Below, piece by piece: positions 33,615-41,749 of a stretch of 64,000 nucleotides of DNA. The notes below the pieces were generated by a model that worked only from the letters and a program-made list of their open reading frames with translations, was not told the origin of the DNA and made no database searches. The stretch lies in NCBI GenBank assembly GCA_937879965.1, contig CALFMP010000037.1, forward strand, positions 682,001 through 746,000, given 5' to 3'. Made by a program: the position numbers and the translations under genes. The DNA is from QKMZ01 sp012965515 (GTDB lineage: Bacteria > Cyanobacteriota > Vampirovibrionia > Obscuribacterales > Obscuribacteraceae). How positions within the stretch are numbered: the first letter of the stretch is position 1; the number at the start of each line of letters is the position of its first letter.

Positions 33615-36125
33615 TTGGCGTCTACAGGTTTTCACAAGTTCATTTCCAGATTCTTGCGTAATGCAGTTTGCATTTCGGCTTGCTTACTCGTTCAACCATG
33701 GTACCTTGCGGCGGCTGCCGATACTACAGACGGTGCCATACCCCTGAAGGGGTCCCTGCCCGGCGACGGCGTCCTGACCACGGATGCAGCTCAGACAGCA
33801 GATATTCTTGGCATTCGCCAACAAGTAGAACAAATTATTTCAATGCGCAGAAGCGGAGCTAGCTCCAGCAGCGATCGGCATCAACTCAATAATTACAGGG
33901 CCCAGGTACTGCGCAAAATTTTCGAAGCTGATCTGCAAACGCAGGCTGCCGAAAGCCGTTTAGAATTCGAGATCGCGTATGCTTATGATGCCATCATGCG
34001 ACAGCAGCGCAAAGAAAACGCTGTAAATCAAGTTTTCAATGCTGTGAATTTCACGCAATCGGGCGTCTTAGGAATTACCTCGAGTGTTAGCGATCTGCAC
34101 AACAAGTTTGTTGCAGAATCCACTCAAATTCTCGTCAGCGGTGGAGTGGGAACACTCTTGCCCACTGCCGGGATCCTCTACGGAAAGGTCGCTAAAGCTA
34201 AGCACCTTACTCCGCCTGCATTTATGTCGTCTTATGTCAATGGCAAGCCTGTCGACGGTTCTGATCTGCCACCACTGGTTAAACGATACCTGGACTCACC
34301 GGCGCCGGGCGAAAACCGCACGCGCAGAGAGGTTCTCAACGCCGATTGGAAGCAATACTATAAAGCGGACATGGCAAATAGGAAGACGCTCTCCGGAATA
34401 GATGATGGAAAAGCCAGGAGTCAAGGCTATCTCAATGGCCGCCTCACTTTACTTTGGTCTCTCTACACTACCATTGAAGGATTTAATTCAGATCTTCTCT
34501 CCTTGCTGAACCAGGCAAGGGGTAGTGCAACTGTCGACTATCCGCCTTCAGGTACTAGAATCGGCACCTCACCATCTCTTGGAAAAAATGCCGATCATGC
34601 AGCTCGCCTGCTTCACTTGGAGCCATTACTAGCTGAGCTAAGCTCGCTTAATTCCTCCGGTGGAGACAGTGAGAGAAAGCGGGAATTGCAAATCACGCTT
34701 TTGGAGACATTGATTTCGGGCGGTCTCGATATGGCTGTCGCCGGAGATAGGTGCCAGAAAGAGCTCAATTACCAGGCTGACGTGGTCCTGGCACAGTTGA
34801 CAGACAGACAGTCCGGTTTGACGCAAAAAATATTCGAAGCAAACTTCATACAAAATGGTGTTTTCGGCTCTACCGCCAGCTATTGTTATTTGAAAAAATT
34901 TCCAAATACAGGCGGCGAGATTTTGCTTGTTTCTGGCGGGATTGGTCTTCTTCTCACTGGCGCCTCGCTTTTGGCAATGCACGGGGGCTGGCGCAAAAAC
35001 GAAACCGGACCAAACTCGCTGGCAGACTTTTTCAATCTGAGACCAGCTGCTGAAAAAGGGTTTTCCCCCTTGGTCATGGACTATCTGAATTCACCCGCGC
35101 CGGAAAGAACTGATGGTAAAAGCCGGCGTCAGTGCCTGATGGAACTATGGGCCAAAAGGTCTGTTGCTACCGTTGATCTTAAGGATCGGCGCACCCTTGA
35201 ACGGCTCGGAAGTATGCCGTCCTGCAAGCGCGACACAATCAAACTAGTCGTCAATCGTATCGCCCTTCTAACTTCTCTGCGCCAGCAGCTGAATGAGTTC
35301 GACGTGGAACTGCTTGACTTATTGCGTAAAGCCTGGCCTGTGGCCGTCACTGCAAGTCCTCCTGATGCCAACTCAGGGCTCACCCCCTCTGCCAATGCTG
35401 CAGCAACACTGCTCGGAGTGCATGGATTGTTGACCACTGAGCGGCAATCAGACGAGGACGCCAAGCTGCTGCTCACAAGACAAGTGCTTGAGGGTTTCCT
35501 TTCCTTGATTACCGATGCCGATGAGATTGGGCATGAAATTGACTCGGAGTTCAAAGCCCTGAACCGCATGGAAAGGCTAAAAAACAGGGTGACTCAGCTG
35601 ACAGACAATCTCAACTTTCTGCAGGGAGGCATTCTCGGTCTGGTTGCAACTTCGCTTGGCTTAACCGGAAAACCACAGGATGTTAAGGCTGCAAACTATA
35701 CAGTCATCACTACTTCGGCAATCAGCACCGGCATGGCAGCGCTCTCTATGCTGGAGCAACATGGCGGATGGCGGCCAGACAAAGCCAAGCCAAATGCCTT
35801 GGGAGCTGCCTTCGGAAAATATTCCGAGCGCCTCGACTTGTCTCCGGTTACGTTTCAATATCTCAATTCGGTAGCGCCAGATTCGAAGCTGAATTTGTCG
35901 AGAAGAGAAACATTGATCAAGTACTGGAAAGAGTCGAAGGTTTTGAGCGTCAATATCAATAAAGACTCAGAAGTTCAAAAGCTTTCTGCTGAAGGAAAAG
36001 CGCACCACTGGTGGTCTGAAACCATCAAAATGATCAACAACCGCCTGACTATGCTTTTTGATTTGCGTGCTGTCCTGCGAAGTAGCAATGTTGGTTTTTA
36101 TGAACTACTGAAGGCTGTCGATTGA
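33615..36125 (+). CDS. Exported membrane protein with three tandem copies of the same unit (paralogue B)
   Basis: 836 residues. An amino-terminal hydrophobic segment (FISRFLRNAVCISACLL, AAAA cleavage region) suggests export. Three units follow, with the same landmarks as paralogue A: NFTQSGVLGI (unit 1), ANFIQNGVFGS (unit 2) and LNFLQGGILGL (unit 3). YLDSPAP, YLNSPAP and YLNSVAP come next, each followed by RRE or RRQ and a tryptophan. The start is a TTG (33615); another TTG 13 codons later is possible. The pair looks like an old duplication followed by divergence. Topology, hydrophobicity and lack of known motifs suggest an envelope structural or scaffold role, which is inference. Confidence 0.8.
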   Translation: MASTGFHKFISRFLRNAVCISACLLVQPWYLAAAADTTDGAIPLKGSLPGDGVLTTDAAQTADILGIRQQVEQIISMRRSGASSSSDRHQLNNYRAQVLRKIFEADLQTQAAESRLEFEIAYAYDAIMRQQRKENAVNQVFNAVNFTQSGVLGITSSVSDLHNKFVAESTQILVSGGVGTLLPTAGILYGKVAKAKHLTPPAFMSSYVNGKPVDGSDLPPLVKRYLDSPAPGENRTRREVLNADWKQYYKADMANRKTLSGIDDGKARSQGYLNGRLTLLWSLYTTIEGFNSDLLSLLNQARGSATVDYPPSGTRIGTSPSLGKNADHAARLLHLEPLLAELSSLNSSGGDSERKRELQITLLETLISGGLDMAVAGDRCQKELNYQADVVLAQLTDRQSGLTQKIFEANFIQNGVFGSTASYCYLKKFPNTGGEILLVSGGIGLLLTGASLLAMHGGWRKNETGPNSLADFFNLRPAAEKGFSPLVMDYLNSPAPERTDGKSRRQCLMELWAKRSVATVDLKDRRTLERLGSMPSCKRDTIKLVVNRIALLTSLRQQLNEFDVELLDLLRKAWPVAVTASPPDANSGLTPSANAAATLLGVHGLLTTERQSDEDAKLLLTRQVLEGFLSLITDADEIGHEIDSEFKALNRMERLKNRVTQLTDNLNFLQGGILGLVATSLGLTGKPQDVKAANYTVITTSAISTGMAALSMLEQHGGWRPDKAKPNALGAAFGKYSERLDLSPVTFQYLNSVAPDSKLNLSRRETLIKYWKESKVLSVNINKDSEVQKLSAEGKAHHWWSETIKMINNRLTMLFDLRAVLRSSNVGFYELLKAVD

Positions 36126-36140
36126 GTTGGGGCGGAGAAG

Positions 36141-37163
36141 CTACTTTTTCTTCGTCGAGTCTAATTGCAACCGCCAGATCGTCGAAACAGATTGCCCGGG
36201 CCTGCTGCTACTAACGGTCATGAAAAAACCGCCATCAGGATCGATTGCCATTGCGGCCGGCATCAGATATTTACGCGGAAGATTATATTCGTACACCTTG
36301 CCCGTACCGTCGATCGATAGAATCGCTCCCCGTCCGTCTGCTTTCATGGCTCCGATGTAGACGCCGTCTCCGTTGCCGAAAATAGCACCGGTGTTAACAA
36401 CGCCCGCAAGAGGAAACTCGTCTAGAGTGCCGTCTGTTTTCAATCGCACGACGGAAGACAATTTCGGCGCCCACAACGCACCGTCGTTGCTATTTGTGAT
36501 GTCGCCGGTGAGCCGGCCTTTACCGGTGGAAAAATGTTTGACTTCCCCGGAAGTCGTTAGACGTCCAATTTGTCCACTACCAACTTCGGTAAACCAAATT
36601 ACGCCGTCTTGCGCCATAAGAGACGTCGGCTCGTCGCTTGCCGCACCGACCTTGAACTCCGTAATCTTTCCCGTTGAATCGATTCGCCCGATCTTCCCAG
36701 CTGCCGACTCCGTAAACCACATGCTCTCGTCGTCCGGCCCGTGCTGGATATCAAACGGCTTGCTGCCTGCCGTCGGGATTGCAAATTCGGTGATCTTTTT
36801 TGATGCGTCGATTCGCGCAATCTTGTTGGCGCCAGTCTCCGTAAACCAAAGTGGCTCTTTGCCCGAGTAAAAGTTGATCGACCCAGCCACAGCGGCCGCG
36901 GTTGGAGTCGCATGGAAAGTCGTTTTTCCGACTTTGCGCGAAAATTCTACTGCGCCCGACTTTGCATCGTGAGTAGAATTCGTGTACCAAACGCCCTTCA
37001 ATGGACCTTCGCCAAAGTAAACGATGCCATGCGGGGACGCATGCGGAACAGGATAGCTTGTAAACTTTCCGGACGGATTGTCAGCACACGCTGGCTCTGT
37101 TGTAGCAATGAATCTCAGCGCAATGATGCCGAAAACCGCTAAATTGCAAAACATTCGATTCAT
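36141..37163 (-). CDS. Exported streptogramin-lyase-like beta-propeller
   Basis: 340 residues. A signal peptide (MNRMFCNLAVFGIIALRF, cleavage near ACA-D) leads into six or seven propeller blades. Repeats such as LWFTETGANKIARID, MWFTESAAGKIGRID and IWFTEVGSGQIGRL are typical of the virginiamycin B lyase (Vgb)/SMP-30-like family. Despite the family name, most members are unrelated to antibiotic resistance, and the active-site residues of Vgb were not confirmed. GGGGAG is six bases before the ATG. It converges on paralogue B with a 15-base gap. Confidence 0.85.
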   Translation of the reverse strand: MNRMFCNLAVFGIIALRFIATTEPACADNPSGKFTSYPVPHASPHGIVYFGEGPLKGVWYTNSTHDAKSGAVEFSRKVGKTTFHATPTAAAVAGSINFYSGKEPLWFTETGANKIARIDASKKITEFAIPTAGSKPFDIQHGPDDESMWFTESAAGKIGRIDSTGKITEFKVGAASDEPTSLMAQDGVIWFTEVGSGQIGRLTTSGEVKHFSTGKGRLTGDITNSNDGALWAPKLSSVVRLKTDGTLDEFPLAGVVNTGAIFGNGDGVYIGAMKADGRGAILSIDGTGKVYEYNLPRKYLMPAAMAIDPDGGFFMTVSSSRPGQSVSTIWRLQLDSTKKK

Positions 37164-37312
37164 TCTTTACTCCCCACATTGAGTCTGCGTCATTATCGCA
37201 AACAGAAGACTAACCCACCAGAAATAAATCTTGAAGCGACATTACCTTCATCTAGGTGATGTAAAATAAGACCTTCTTTGGCGCGTGCCAGTTGTACTTT
37301 CCTGGAGGGTCT

Positions 37313-37882
37313 ATGAAATTTTTGTCTTCGCTTTTGGCTTTGGCAATTACCGTCGGTTGTGGTCCAGCCTTTGCGGCCGATCAAGACAAAACCAAGAAGC
37401 CCTGGCCAGCTAAAATTTCCAAGGCAAAAGCACAGGAAGCATCATTGAAGTTGGTGCCAGGTGAATTACTCTGCTGGGATCTCCAGATCGAAGCTGGCGA
37501 GCCGGAATATGCTTTCTACGTCAAGAGCAAAGACGGCAGAATTAGTGAAATAGAGCTGAACGGAAATACGGGTAAAAAAGAGAATATCGGTATTTTGGTC
37601 GACTCTCACAGCAGCGATGGCCGTTCGATTAAGACTACAAACGCTGCAGACCGTGCCAGACTGAAAGAAGCAAAATTCACGATAGAGCAGACCCAGGAGA
37701 AGGCTCTCAAGGAATATCCCGGCACTGTTGAGGCCTGGGAAATTCTTGTGTGGGGAGGAAAAGACGCGCTTGTCCACGACTTCCGCGTGGTCGGTAAGAG
37801 CGGAAAGAAAGTAGTCACTGTCAACGCAGTGACAGGAAAGATTATGTCAGTCAGCCAGTTCGTCGACGGTCAGGGGCGTTGA
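37313..37882 (+). CDS. Exported PepSY-domain protein
   Basis: 189 residues. GGAGGGT lies five bases upstream of the ATG at 37313, which starts a clean signal peptide (MKFLSSLLALAITVGCG, cleavage near AFA-AD). An upstream in-frame start at 37292 precedes the binding site and is discarded. Two PepSY-like repeats follow (roughly 35-100 and 105-189), with YAFYVKSKDGRISEIELNG and VVTVNAVTGKIMSV, the expected D-G-x-I-x-x-I strand. PepSY proteins usually sit at the cell surface or inhibit proteases. It lies upstream of the multicopper oxidase gene, 187 bases from its start. Confidence 0.85.
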   Translation: MKFLSSLLALAITVGCGPAFAADQDKTKKPWPAKISKAKAQEASLKLVPGELLCWDLQIEAGEPEYAFYVKSKDGRISEIELNGNTGKKENIGILVDSHSSDGRSIKTTNAADRARLKEAKFTIEQTQEKALKEYPGTVEAWEILVWGGKDALVHDFRVVGKSGKKVVTVNAVTGKIMSVSQFVDGQGR

Positions 37883-38069
37883 GCCGCACCCGTTGGGATT
37901 AAACTATGAACCCTCGACCTCGTTCAATTTCAAAATTGTTCCTATTGAACAGCATCAACGCCGAGTGCGACTCTGTTGGTGCTGCTCTTTGGATCGGCAA
38001 CCAACCATAGCCGCAAAAAAAATTATGCGAATGATCGCTTTGCATAACAATCACAAAGGACTGCCTTTC

Positions 38070-41000
38070 ATGTCAAATGCTCGCGTGTACAGCTTACTTC
38101 TTAGTGTCACAACCCTTTGTATGTCGTTTGCTTGGGCGGGCGAAGCCTGGGGAAAAACTGCAGTCAAAACCATTGCAGTCAAAAATGCTTCTGGCAAAAA
38201 GTCAGACATCTCTACTCGTCATGATTTTAAAGAGCCGGTTGTGCTAGCGAGCAAGGGCGGCGTCCTAGAAGTTCGACTCACAGCAAGACAAGGACAAGCG
38301 AAGCTCGACACGCTAGATAAGCCGGTTAACAACTTTCTTCTTTTCAGCTACGAAGTAATCAAAGGCACCGCATCAGACGGGCAGAATTTCGGAAAAGATC
38401 TTTATCCCGCGCCGACTCTAAAGGTGTATCCGGGCGAGAAGATGATCGTCCACTTCGAGAATGAACTCAAAAATCTGACGATCAAAGACTATTTCATTCC
38501 ATCGTACACAGCCAAGGGTCAGCCCATCCCGCTTTACCCGCCGCAGATGAAAGAGTCACCGATGAATCTCCACATCCATGGAGCCCACATCAGTCCGAAA
38601 GGGAACGCCGACAACGTCATGTTGGACATTCCGCCGGGCATGACCAACACCTACACCTACGACATTCCGAAGAACATGCCGCAAGGACTGTACTGGTACC
38701 ACTGCCATCTCCACGGACTCACTTCGGCTCAGACTTACTGCGGGCTAGCCGGCCTACTTGCGGTTGGCAAGACCGATGGCAACATTCCTCTTGTCACTGA
38801 CAACAAAATTCCTGTCCGCAATATGGCTCTTCAATACAACTTCGTCTTTGATCGCGCAGGCGGTTCTGCAGACCTCAATAACACGATGTGGCCGATGTGG
38901 CTCAACACACTAGTTCCGCCGAAAAAAGGCGAGCTGGAAAATGGCACCTATCGCCCATCTCAAATGCCGGTCAACTTCAATCAATCGAAGAAGGGCACCA
39001 AATTTGCCACCATCTGGTATGAAGGTCCACTATCAGTTCGCAATCACAGGGGGCAGTTCTCACTCATACCCAGCAATCTCCAAAGCTTTACTCCGAATGA
39101 GAAAAAAGCTGGCGGTATGCCGGAAAACTCGTCACTTCCTGATCACCTTCGTGACGTTCAATACACAGTGAATGGTCAGTTTCAGCCAGTCATCAAAAGC
39201 AAGGCTGGTCAAACTGAAATATGGGTGCTGGCAAATATAAGCGATCTTGCATATATGAACGTACAGCTAACTGAAACAGCAACAGGACGGCATCCAAAGA
39301 TCGCTATTGTTGGACAAGACGGCAACCCCTATTCAACTGTTCATTATCCACGGACTGTCGATGGCACAAGGCTTCTGATTCCGCCGGCGACCCGCTTTGC
39401 GATCGCTGTGACAATTCCGGCAGAAGGCGAACTCATATTGGAGATGCCCGATCTCGGAAAAACTGCTGTGAATAATGGACAGTACGATCTGACCAAGACG
39501 CTCAGCAGCCCCGGTGTTATGTACACCAGCAATGGAACCGAGAATCCTCCCGGGGTGCTGGGAAGGATGAGCATTGATCCTAAGTACATCAGCTATTTTG
39601 ATGGGTTCTTCATTTTTCCAACGCAGGTCCTCCTGCGAGCAAAAGCTGTGGAACCAGGCGGTGTGACGACTGCTTTCGTGGAAGGTCAGAAGCTTGGGGC
39701 ATACACATCCTATGTTGATCTTTCCAAGGCGACCCCGGACTTTAAGCGGAAGATCGTGATGAACGGCGGATTTTTAAATGGGCTGGCCGACAAGAATGAC
39801 CCGAAGGCATTCGTGTATGCATTCGATGGACAGACATTTCCCAATACTTCGCTTATCCAACCTCGACTGAATTCGATCGAGGAATGGAACTTCGTCAACT
39901 ACAACAACGACGAGCATCCGATTCATGTGCACGTCAATGATTTTCAGGTAACCGAATATCACGATCCCACAAACGGTGCGCGCTTTGGCCCTGAAACTTT
40001 CTCCGTCGACAACGCTAATGCACCAGCACCGAAAATTGACTTGGAAGAAAATGTCAACGCACCAGGTCTTCTTTCGTTCCGTACTCGGTTCGAAGAATAT
40101 ACAGGAACCTATGTCACGCACTGCCATCGCCTCAACCATGAGGACAACGGGCTGATGTCAACGATCAACGTGATACCAGCGGTTTCTACTTACGCAGTTG
40201 CGATTCCAGGTGCGCCCGGCAGAGCTACTGAGATTCGTGTGTACGATGGCGAAGACGATAGACTCGTTGCTTCCGTCATTCCATTTCCTTTCTACGAAGG
40301 CAATGTCAATGTCGCAATGGGCGATGTGGACGGTGACGGCATACTAGACTTGCTCGTCGGCTCCGGCAAGGATCACGAGCCGGAAGTTATTGCTTACGCT
40401 GGTGCATCTATCCTTGGCAAAGGAATTTTCGGAACAGAGCTTGCGCACTTTAAGCCGTTTGAATCCAATGCACGCGAAGGTGTGACCGTTGCTTCTGCGC
40501 AAATTGATGGAACACAATCAGACAACCTCATCGTTGGCTCACCTGCTGGCATCACCGATGAAGTGAAGATCTACGATATTCCATTGGCTGGCTCTAATAA
40601 CGGACCGACACTATTCGCAAGCTTTAAACCTTATGGCGACGACAAGTCAGGCGTGACTGTTGCCGCTGGAATGGTCGATTTCGTCACCGGCCGCGAGGAC
40701 ATTGTCACCGCCCCCGGACCAGGAGCTCCGACGGAAATTAAGACGTTCGCCTATAGCCTTTTCTATCCAAACGAAAAGGCTAGAAAAGGTCAAATGAATC
40801 CGGCGGATACGCTTCAAAACAACACGAGCTTCTTCCCATTCGGCAAGGATTACTCGGGCGGTGTATCTCTGACCACGGGGTGGATAGCCGGTTCACTTGG
40901 CGGGGCGAAATCTATCATAGCCAGCCAGTTAGCGGGCAGCGGAACTGTAAAAACATTTTCCAGCGGCTCGGCGTTGGACGACGGTCCTGCAATATATCTG

Positions 41001-41273
41001 GGTCAGTGCAGATGTGGTAAGGATGCACCCTTCCGCGAGACTTCGAGCTTCAGTCCGTTCACCGAATCTGGTGCCGTACATGTAGCTACTACAAGTACTA
41101 CAACTGGCGCACACTTAGTGGTGAGCGGTTCTGTGGATGGAAAAACCAAAGGAAGCGTTCTGAAATACGATTTCAAACGACCAACACCCGAGTCAAACAT
41201 GCTTGAACCGGTGCGACTGGGAGAAGTTTGGTCCGGACGAGCAACGTCAGCAGCCGCTCTCGGCGGCTTCTAA
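38070..41273 (+). CDS. Exported multicopper oxidase fused to FG-GAP calcium-binding repeats
   Basis: 1067 residues. The signal peptide begins MSNARVYSLLLSVTTLC; AAAGGA lies nine bases before this ATG, and an in-frame codon at 37893 is rejected as lacking one. Copper ligands are complete: HIHGAH (168-173), YHCHLHG (210-216), HPIHVHV (about 615) and THCHRLNHEDNGLM (about 682), the last with the type 1 cysteine and histidine. From about residue 730 several FG-GAP repeats follow, for example DVDGDGILDLLVG with a calcium-binding D-x-D-G-D-G loop. Multicopper oxidases oxidise phenols, metals or bilirubin with O2; the propeller may anchor or bind substrate. Confidence 0.9.
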   Translation: MSNARVYSLLLSVTTLCMSFAWAGEAWGKTAVKTIAVKNASGKKSDISTRHDFKEPVVLASKGGVLEVRLTARQGQAKLDTLDKPVNNFLLFSYEVIKGTASDGQNFGKDLYPAPTLKVYPGEKMIVHFENELKNLTIKDYFIPSYTAKGQPIPLYPPQMKESPMNLHIHGAHISPKGNADNVMLDIPPGMTNTYTYDIPKNMPQGLYWYHCHLHGLTSAQTYCGLAGLLAVGKTDGNIPLVTDNKIPVRNMALQYNFVFDRAGGSADLNNTMWPMWLNTLVPPKKGELENGTYRPSQMPVNFNQSKKGTKFATIWYEGPLSVRNHRGQFSLIPSNLQSFTPNEKKAGGMPENSSLPDHLRDVQYTVNGQFQPVIKSKAGQTEIWVLANISDLAYMNVQLTETATGRHPKIAIVGQDGNPYSTVHYPRTVDGTRLLIPPATRFAIAVTIPAEGELILEMPDLGKTAVNNGQYDLTKTLSSPGVMYTSNGTENPPGVLGRMSIDPKYISYFDGFFIFPTQVLLRAKAVEPGGVTTAFVEGQKLGAYTSYVDLSKATPDFKRKIVMNGGFLNGLADKNDPKAFVYAFDGQTFPNTSLIQPRLNSIEEWNFVNYNNDEHPIHVHVNDFQVTEYHDPTNGARFGPETFSVDNANAPAPKIDLEENVNAPGLLSFRTRFEEYTGTYVTHCHRLNHEDNGLMSTINVIPAVSTYAVAIPGAPGRATEIRVYDGEDDRLVASVIPFPFYEGNVNVAMGDVDGDGILDLLVGSGKDHEPEVIAYAGASILGKGIFGTELAHFKPFESNAREGVTVASAQIDGTQSDNLIVGSPAGITDEVKIYDIPLAGSNNGPTLFASFKPYGDDKSGVTVAAGMVDFVTGREDIVTAPGPGAPTEIKTFAYSLFYPNEKARKGQMNPADTLQNNTSFFPFGKDYSGGVSLTTGWIAGSLGGAKSIIASQLAGSGTVKTFSSGSALDDGPAIYLGQCRCGKDAPFRETSSFSPFTESGAVHVATTSTTTGAHLVVSGSVDGKTKGSVLKYDFKRPTPESNMLEPVRLGEVWSGRATSAAALGGF

Positions 41274-41749
41274 AGCTACTAGTGTGGGGTCGACGCCATG
41301 CGTCGACCCAAGGCTTCTTTCCTTCTGCCTCACTTCCAAACAATCTACAACAGACACTATATATGGTGCCTTAGTCATCATTCTCGCTCTAACATCTCCT
41401 GCGCAGTTGCTAGCTTGGCAGCGTCTTCCTTGTCTGCTGCAAAAACACGGTCCCGGATTTTGCATAGTTGACTTTGGAAAACAGCAAGTTTTGTTTTTCG
41501 ACTTCGTCAATTTCGAAATCGTGCCCAGGGATGCCATCACATTGCCATAGCCCCTTGCCAAGGGACCTCTTCTATAGGCGCCCGTAACTAAAGCCAGGAT
41601 TCAAGCACGACAGGTTCTCGGGAATAAACACTTGAAGTCCCTCCGGCGCGCTCACCCAAGGGTGACGTTGGCGTGGCAACCGACTAAAATGCTGGTGTCT
41701 AAAGACAGTCGGGATTGCCCGGATACTATTGATAGAGCGAATCGACAAC
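41274..41749. other. Intergenic region with a palindrome, no supported gene
   Basis: About 475 bases between the oxidase and the YfhO-like gene. A minus-strand frame (41247-41561) overlaps the oxidase gene end and the palindrome and has no coding character. The hairpin at 41287 is listed separately. Confidence 0.4.
41287..41309. repeat. Palindromic hairpin of the GGGGCG/GACGC family
   Basis: GGGTCGACGC (41287-41296) and GCGTCGACCC (41300-41309) with a CAT loop, 14 bases after the oxidase stop codon. Similar sequences lie after other stops in this window. Confidence 0.7.

Noticed and set aside
36141..37163. Antibiotic resistance (streptogramin lyase)
   Set aside because: Family membership is by propeller repeats only; the Vgb catalytic residues were not confirmed and most members have other roles.
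41247..41561. Minus-strand 104-codon frame
   Set aside because: Overlaps the end of the multicopper oxidase gene and a palindrome; no binding site or signal of selection.
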